64,000 nt of DNA from Thozetella sp. PMI_491 (lineage: Eukaryota > Ascomycota > Sordariomycetes > Chaetosphaeriales > Chaetosphaeriaceae). Under the pieces are notes generated by a model. The model worked only from the letters and a program-made list of their open reading frames with translations. It was not told where the DNA came from and ran no database searches. Numbering within the stretch: position 1 is the stretch's first letter; every line of letters starts with the position of its first letter. The DNA is taken from positions 620,001 to 684,000 of the forward strand of contig MU270024.1 in assembly GCA_021432635.1 (NCBI GenBank), in the 5' to 3' direction. This document shows, piece after piece, positions 58,412 through 64,000 of the stretch. The translations under genes were made by a program, and so were the position numbers.

Positions 58412-59741
58412 TTAGTAAGGATGACCAAGATTCCATAGTCCCGTCGTCTCGTCTTTCTCCGACCAGACATCTTGCAGGCTGAAATGGGGATCCCGAGACC
58501 GCGCATCAAATCTCGCGTAGAGACGGGAGAGGGGCATGTTCACGTAGCCACTATAACCCAGGAGACCTCTGCCGTTCCAGTCTGCGTCGTAGACTGTCAC
58601 TATAGGGTCGGTATACGTGTTAAATCCGGGTGTATCCCTCATTTCGCGGAGATCAATAAACGCAAAGAATGAACGGTTTATCCATGGTTTAAATAAGCCT
58701 CGCTCGGATTTAAACCTCCTATCACTTAGATAAGCGCAAGACAAGACAAATGGCAAAGCCGATAAGAAATACGTACGCTCGAAGCCCTTCATGATCAGGA
58801 ACCGGGCCTTCCCAGTCGACAAAACGGTAACGGACCAGCCTCCATAGACTCAACCCTTGGGAAACGGTTGTAATGTGGTTCCAACTGGTGCACAAACGCT
58901 GGAATCCGCACATGATGAGCATGTCCCACAAATCCATGTTGTATTCCATAGGCTCCCCTTTGTTTGCTCCGTAAATAGCAAACCCATATCGCTTCTGGTT
59001 CAAGACAAGGTCCATGACCCAGTCCCGCAGTGGCCCTACGATTGGATGGTTAGGATCATTTTGGAGGCGTGCCGCCGATGCTGGCGAGAGGGGCGCGAGT
59101 GGTGCAACATCTTCGTCATCAGATTCCTCGTACTCCATCCAGAAGAGACCATGGGCGTCAGCCTTAGTTTTCCGCTCGGTCCATCTTAGTGTAGCCGCCA
59201 TCGCGGCGCGGGCTATTGTTGGTAGATTGGGCGTGACATCGTAGACTTTGCGACCTGGAAAAGTATGGTATGAATGCATCACTAGGCGGCACCTTGGCAA
59301 AGTAAACCAGTCAGAAGCAAGGTCTCCGTTTTGGGCTTCTTCCTCGAACTGTTCCGCAGTAATAGTCTCGTTGCTCTCGGTCGTCCCGTAGTCACGCACC
59401 GAAGCAATAGCTTTGCGTTGCTCAGCAAGGGACGGGCGGCATAGGACGAGGCGTCGCTCCGCATCCGTCAAGGTTTCTGGGTGGATGAAGGCGCGCCCCA
59501 GCAAAGCCGCCCAGTCAACGCCATGTTTGCGGCCAAGAGGTTTAGCTACATCGAGCGCAATATTGCTGAGCGCCCGCCGCTGCTCATCGGATATCCTGAA
59601 GCGTCTGGTGAATGCCTCGGCTGCGACTGGATTAGCAATAGCTGCCTCCTCTTTGGTGAGTTCCCGGAGGTGGCATTTGTTCTCCTTCCAGAACTTGAGA
59701 ATATCGATCGACTCCAGATCCGATTCCAGATCCGATTCCAT
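58412..59741 (-). CDS. Conserved-looking hypothetical protein
   Basis: Two exons from the right: 58777-59741 and 58412-58718 (intron 58 bp, GTACGT..GATAG), giving 423 residues. The reading is clean and the junction keeps the frame. It begins MESDLESDLES, a short acidic duplication. An Arg/Ala-rich helical region follows ('RRALSNIALDVAKPLG', 'LTDAERRLVLCRPSLAEQRK'), then a mixed region with several Trp and an acidic loop (EESDDEDV). The C-terminal part, 'RSFFAFIDLREMRDTPGF' with a Trp-rich tail, is likely globular. No signal peptide, membrane helix or known motif is seen. It lies between two separated pieces of an SDR gene, which suggests arrival by insertion. I do not recognise the family. 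Confidence 0.7.
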
Positions 59742-60229
59742 TTGCTCTGTGTAGAAGTGCTTTATGGAGCGTGGGAGTATGATCTTGTAGGCAATGTTGC
59801 AAGGTTAAATAGAGCGGTGACTAGGTGCGGTGTTTTTCTTACCGTCGGGTGCTGGTTTATATTTGTCAATTCTGTGCTAAACACCAAATAATCCGACCGA
59901 ATGCCAGTTATAACGGTTCGAAATTTCACGTGTTTACCCTCCGATTGGCGCTTGGCAAAACTTCCTCTTTTGGCCAGTGGATCATCAAATCGAGTAGCCA
60001 CTGGCTAACGGTCACTTACAGCTGGATTTAAGCGAATCTAGTGCATCGCCTGCCGTAGAGTGCTGGCTACGCCCGCTATCTTGCGTTAGTAGGTGAGGGC
60101 GAACCTCCTCGGCAGATTTGGAAGATTTTAAAAACGAGCTTTTATTAGATATACCTAACATAAGTGGTATTAGGACACCCGCCACGGTGTACGTAATTAG
60201 GTCGCTTAGACACCCACGGTAGCCAACAT
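59742..60229. other. Intergenic stretch
   Basis: Promoter side of the hypothetical gene and 3' side of the HVA1-like relic. No gene was recognised; a plus-strand frame at 59825-60031 has no support. Confidence 0.4.
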
Positions 60230-60895
60230 TTAATCCAGCTCATTCCCCAGCTTGGTGGCCTTGGACGACCCGGCATCCACCACGACGGTAGGGTCTGCCG
60301 GTTTGCCCTTCCGGGAGACTTGGTTCCCTTTCTTGGTCATAATGGTAGTCCTGCAAGCCCGTGTCAGTACTCTATCCCGTAGTCCCGCGATATGCTTGGC
60401 AAGGGTGGATCTGGCGTACTTTTCTTCCTTCGCCTCGAGCACCTTGCCCTCCGGGTGGCCGCCGCCCCTGTCCCAGCTCACCTTATACCCCTTGAATAAG
60501 CCGTTAGCGGCCGACTTTTGGGCTTGGCCCACGCCTCCTCTTCGTCGTTCTCGTCTTTGCCATCCATGTCCTGCTTGAGGCTCGATCCTTCTCGTTCCTC
60601 CCTATCATCGCCCCCCTCGACCTCGTCCTCTTTTTCCTCATCCTCATGTTCCCCGTGCTCGTTGTCCTCATCTTTTTCCTCGTCCTCCTGGCCGTCCTTA
60701 GAGCGTGTGGAGGCAGCTGGCCCTTCGGCAGACTTCTTCTTGTTCCGGCCAGGCTGATGGCCTGATATCTTTCTTTTCTCGCCTGCTTGCACTTCCTCGG
60801 TGCCTTCCTCGTCGTTGCCCTCCGGGTGGGAGATCAGCTCATCAGACTTCTTGCAAGAGCTGTCATGGCCCTCGCTGCAGCATTGAACTTACACC
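60230..60895 (-). pseudogene. HVA1/Tudor-like nuclear protein gene, broken
   Basis: A very acidic Glu/Asp-rich stretch (about 60,530-60,700) follows a basic patch (EKRKISGHQPGRNKKK). The C-terminal part matches the fungal HVA1-type Tudor domain: 'KVSWDRGGGHPEGKV' before an intron at 60351-60419, and 'MTKKGNQVSRKGKPADPTVV' after it. The splice junction is clean. However, the acidic part and the Tudor part are in different frames, with a one-base shift near 60,500-60,530 that no usable intron explains. No in-frame ATG is found upstream of 60,895. It is therefore probably a truncated, frameshifted copy of a normal gene. Such proteins are small chromatin- or stress-linked proteins of unclear role. 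Confidence 0.6.
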
Positions 60896-60934
60896 CAGGC
60901 CTCGAGTGGCTTTCGTGATCACATAAGTTGCCAT
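60893..60934 (-). pseudogene. Isolated first exon of a short-chain dehydrogenase
   Basis: ATG at 60934 opens MATYVITKATRGLG, directly followed by a perfect donor GTAAGT. This is the standard start of fungal SDRs (MATYxITGATRGLG), with the first cofactor-loop glycine changed to Lys. No matching second exon follows; the HVA1-like sequence begins instead. It is on the same strand as, and complementary in content to, the headless SDR relic at 57,459-58,000. Confidence 0.55.
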
Positions 60935-61500
60935 TTCTTGACCCTTGTGTTTATCGCTTTTCAGCTCTAGTTTAAGAGTTTTCTTTTCTGCGCGATCGAG
61001 AGAGACTGTATCTAGAACTAAGGTAAGGGTACATCTTATTCTTCACAAAGGCATAGATGCGTGTTTCTCTCCCGTCGCTAGATTGATTAATCAGCCCTCT
61101 ACCGCTACACCCTGATTGTTAATCATTAATCTAGCCGACCACTCATTGCACCCCGTCTGCCCTTAATCATACTTATTCGAATAGGTGAAGCGCATCTCGT
61201 CGAGGATTCCCAGGTAACTGAATTGAGTTAGCTTGCCACTGAGCCGATCTTAGCCAAGGCCAACCTCGCCCCACACCTCGCACCAAGTTGCCTTGGTTCC
61301 TATTCGGTCAAATATGGAGAGACAATATGAGGGAAAACGCTGACTAATGTTGGTTGATTCTTCGGGGTAAGTGCCAACTCATAAAAATATTGATGTCGGT
61401 AGCGTCACGGTAGGATTCTTGTCTAGGAAGCGGTACCGAATTGATCATTTGGCAACTTCGCGCGAGACTTAATACGCGGTCTGTCTTCGCTACGCTTACG
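60935..61500. other. Divergent promoter region before the transcription factor gene
   Basis: No gene recognised. A block around 61,080-61,140 contains near-palindromic TGATTAATCA-type sequence (GATTGATTAATCAG and GTTAATCATTAATC). The stretch should contain the transcription factor promoter. Confidence 0.4.
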
Positions 61501-63280
61501 ATGCGGTCTAGCGGGTGCTGGACATGTAGAGGTTCGGAGCCCGTGATTACGCCATTGCGTACGCTCTACTAATCACCTAACAGACCGGAAGGTCCGTTGC
61601 GATGAGGCTCGGCCCAATTGCCAGAGATGTGCTAGTTCGAACAAGATCTGTAGAGGCTACGGGCTCAAACTTTCCTGGCCGCAGCCGACAAGCAAACGAT
61701 CCATCGTCGGGGCCTCGACTCGCGGCCCGGCAGGCAACACGTCACGCAATCTCATCTTCTTGAATACTGGGTGTCTAGACATGGAAATACACAGACATCT
61801 CTCAACTTCCTTCGGGAGAGAAGGTATGTCACCTCTACTTTGCGCCATCTTACGTAGGTGTCAAAGCTTAAGTGCCCTCAGTACATAACGAAAGTGGCTG
61901 GGATATGCTAGCATTAATCAACCATCCCAAGTCCGTTCCGTGGAAACCGTTTCAGCTTCAGAGTACGGAGATGGACCTTCTAGCATACTGTAAGCGACCT
62001 CGACCCCTGTTACCCCAACTGTAGTAACGAACTCTAGTCGAATCTGTCGCGTCTAATACTCTAGCCACCTTCAACCATACACGCTCAGAACTTCGGAGCC
62101 TCTTGTTCCGATTGGCCTTATTAGACACTACACCATCTTCCAAATGCGTTCTATGGTCGATTCTGGCCCTTTCTGCGGCACATCAACATCGTCATCAACA
62201 CCAAACATCGCATCTGAAACTAGCCGCTATTCAGCTCTTGAAGTCATCTTCTACAAATGGCATTGATAGTTCCGAAGGGGTAAGGCATCTTGCTGCCAGC
62301 ATGATATTATCTGCCTCTGAAGTACGTTGGATTCCCATAGTAACCGCAGTGGCCCCTCCTGATCACATCCCTAGATTCATGCTGGCGAGGACATCACTAG
62401 CCACTGGTGTTGGTTTCTCTGCGGATCTGGACATCTCATGCGTCACATCCTGGGGGACCTCGAGGCTCTGGGAAGTGACGGATACATGCTTCAGGATTGG
62501 GTTACCTACCACGGAGCCTTGCTAAAATTCAGCCTTCGACACTGGCACAGAATGGCAAAGATTGGTACAACTGTCGATTACAACGAATCGCGCACAAAAT
62601 TGGTTAAGCCTGGGCCAGTGTGCTCACCATCTAGCGTAAGTAGACTGTGTGTGTCAGCAAATCCCCCTCAAGAAAGAGTGCTGCTGAACCTCCCGTAGGC
62701 AGTTAAATTACCAGAAACTTCCCATAGTTTTCTGAAACTCCTTCAAGATATATTCGATGGGGTGTTGCGGCCGTCCGATACGGGCTATCACGATGCAGCA
62801 TACGCCGAGTCGTTGCAAAATTTGGAGCGGCGGATTCAGAATATTTCGAATCGGAACGGTACGAGCACAAACGAAGCCACAACGTCAATACGTGGATGGG
62901 GCGATACTCGCGAGCTTGAAATTTACAAGCTATCCCTACTAATTTACCTCGAACGAGTGAGCCGGGGCTTCTCAAGCCAGTCGGAAAAGATTGCCCTGTA
63001 CGCCGAACGGGCGTTTGCAATCTTCTCACAGGCGGATTGCTGTGGGCTACCGTTTCCACTCTTTATCATCGGGTGCGAGGCGCAGACCGACGAACAACGT
63101 ATGTTGATCATAAGCCTCGCACGGAATGGAGCCATTGCTCAACAGCACGGGGCAAGGTTGGCACTCATGTTGCAAGCTATCTGGAGCCAGGACGATCTAC
63201 AGACAGAGCAAGAATTGGACTACGCGACGAAATTAGATGTAGTGATGACATCAAACCCTTATTTACCAAGTTTTGCCTAA
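61501..63280 (+). CDS. Zn2Cys6 transcription factor with fungal-specific regulatory domain
   Basis: Six exons: 61501-61531, 61584-61823, 61882-61989, 62038-62321, 62390-62635 and 62699-63280, giving 496 residues with the frame kept at all five junctions. The first intron splits the DNA-binding cluster. Joined, it reads C-W-T-C followed by RDRKVRCDEARPNCQRC and a sixth Cys in NKIC, the binuclear zinc cluster that binds CGG-type sites. The regulatory domain (Fungal_trans_2 type) shows 'PWKPFQLQSTEMDLLAY', 'LATFNHTRSELRSLL', 'HWCWFLCGSG', 'LQDWVTYHGALLKFSLRHW', 'LLIYLERVSRGFS', 'CEAQTDEQRMLI' and the typical end 'LPSFA'. It acts in the nucleus. The gene converges on an efflux-pump gene 296 bp away, a plausible target. 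Confidence 0.93.
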
Positions 63281-63575
63281 TTTGCGGTCCTAGCATCTAC
63301 ATAGCAGTTACAGCCCGTTGTCCCAAGCAGCGAAGCATGTGAGTGCGACACCCCATCGCGAAGGATCTTCAGAACAAGTTAGGGGGTCTCACTGTTTTGT
63401 ACGATTGTGCTATCTTGTTCAAGGCTTTATTTTGACAGGAACGGTGGAACCTGGCACAAGGCGCTATAATGGTACTGGCAATAAATACTAACACCATCCT
63501 ATATGCGGGAAAGGCTCAGCCCTCACCGACATCTCTATATAAGTATAAAAATGCCATAGGGCGCAGCGAAGGCAT

Positions 63576-64000
63576 TTAAGCCGTGGATATATCAATCTCA
63601 TCCTTCTCCATGGGAGCATCAATGTGCATATTGAACTCCTTGGTCGGGTCAAAAGGAGAGATACAGCAGTAGCTGCAGCGACAAAGCAACCAGCTGCTAT
63701 CCATACGTGGGGAAAGGCTAAAATGTAGGTGTCTAGTAGAGCATCCAAACCATTACCGATGATCTGTGGTGTCACCCCGGGAACTATGGCGACGGCAGTC
63801 TGGTTGTGCGAAGTTAGCGCCACGATGAACTGGCCCGGATTGTCCGGCGAGAGCCCGTCAGGAATGACAGCATTGGCAATGTTCTGGGGAAGATGGCTCA
63901 TCTCGTCGCTGAAGAGAGCATTGTAGATAGCAATACCGATCGTACCTCCGAGAGAGCGTACGCTAATAATAAGACCTGTCGCGATGGCGATAAGGTCAGG
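63576..64000 (-). CDS. MFS efflux pump (TRI12/DHA2 type), 3' part, with frameshift near the end
   Basis: Only the C-terminal part is in the window; the gene continues past 64000. The frame gives 'ATGLIISVRSLGGTIGIAIY', 'LPQNIANAVIPDGL' and a last membrane helix 'VWIAAGCFVAAATAVSLLL', as in TRI12-family drug/toxin exporters. The family tail, 'FDPTKEFNMHIDAPMEKDE' ending at a stop at 63576-63578, is present but in another frame. The shift of one base falls in the run AAAA at 63651-63654 (+ strand). Without correction the frame runs on to 63488 with an unrelated tail. Either a recent mutation or a base-calling error explains it. The pump would export small molecules from the plasma membrane. Confidence 0.85.

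Noticed and set aside
1-64000. CRISPR arrays, bacterial operons, ribosomal RNA
   Set aside because: The window is fungal nuclear DNA with spliced genes; no regularly spaced repeat arrays or rRNA-like sequence were seen.

Overview
The window is nuclear DNA of a filamentous ascomycete (Pezizomycotina). Coding regions are broken by short introns of about 40-95 bp with GT..AG ends and CTAAC/CTGAC-like branch points. The gene families are typical of that group: UstYa/DUF3328, HET, HeLo-like NACHT, Zn2Cys6, DUF3433, fungal rhodopsin-like. Gene density is low, several genes are broken, and there are AT-rich dispersed repeats with C-to-T-like divergence. It looks like accessory, rapidly evolving DNA rather than a conserved core block. 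All exon models were read by eye; each complete model keeps one open frame across every junction.

Left part (1-14,902): a truncated rhodopsin-like membrane protein (-), a complete UstYa-family oxidase gene (+), a six-exon GMC/alcohol-oxidase-type flavoenzyme (-), a six-exon AAA+ ATPase with a Pro-Pro-Gly hexapeptide repeat (+), and a very small secreted eight-cysteine peptide gene (-) that only appears after removing one intron. Gene-poor stretches (7.6-10.8 kb, 13.6-14.6 kb, 14.9-19.6 kb) separate them.

Centre (19.6-41.4 kb): a kinase-like protein, a CorA-like membrane protein, a large DUF3433 membrane protein and a HeLo-like/NACHT NLR protein, followed by a secreted S10 serine carboxypeptidase and a secreted lectin-like beta-propeller candidate. 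Dispersed repeats and a probable LTR-retroelement relic lie between these genes. NACHT and HET proteins are the classes used in fungal self/non-self recognition; a shared role for the neighbours is inference.

Right part (43.2-64.0 kb): an amino-acid permease with eight exons, two GC-AG introns and a 10-nt micro-exon, preceded by clustered GATA sites. Next come an amidase pseudogene and an allantoate-permease-like pseudogene, which with the permease suggest a decaying nitrogen-scavenging group. Then follow a HET-domain gene, a zinc-ligand-poor MDR dehydrogenase, and a mosaic where two pieces of a short-chain dehydrogenase lie about 2.9 kb apart around an intact unknown gene and a broken HVA1/Tudor-like gene. 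The window ends with a complete Zn2Cys6 transcription factor gene converging on an MFS efflux pump gene that runs off the right edge and has a frameshift near its 3' end.
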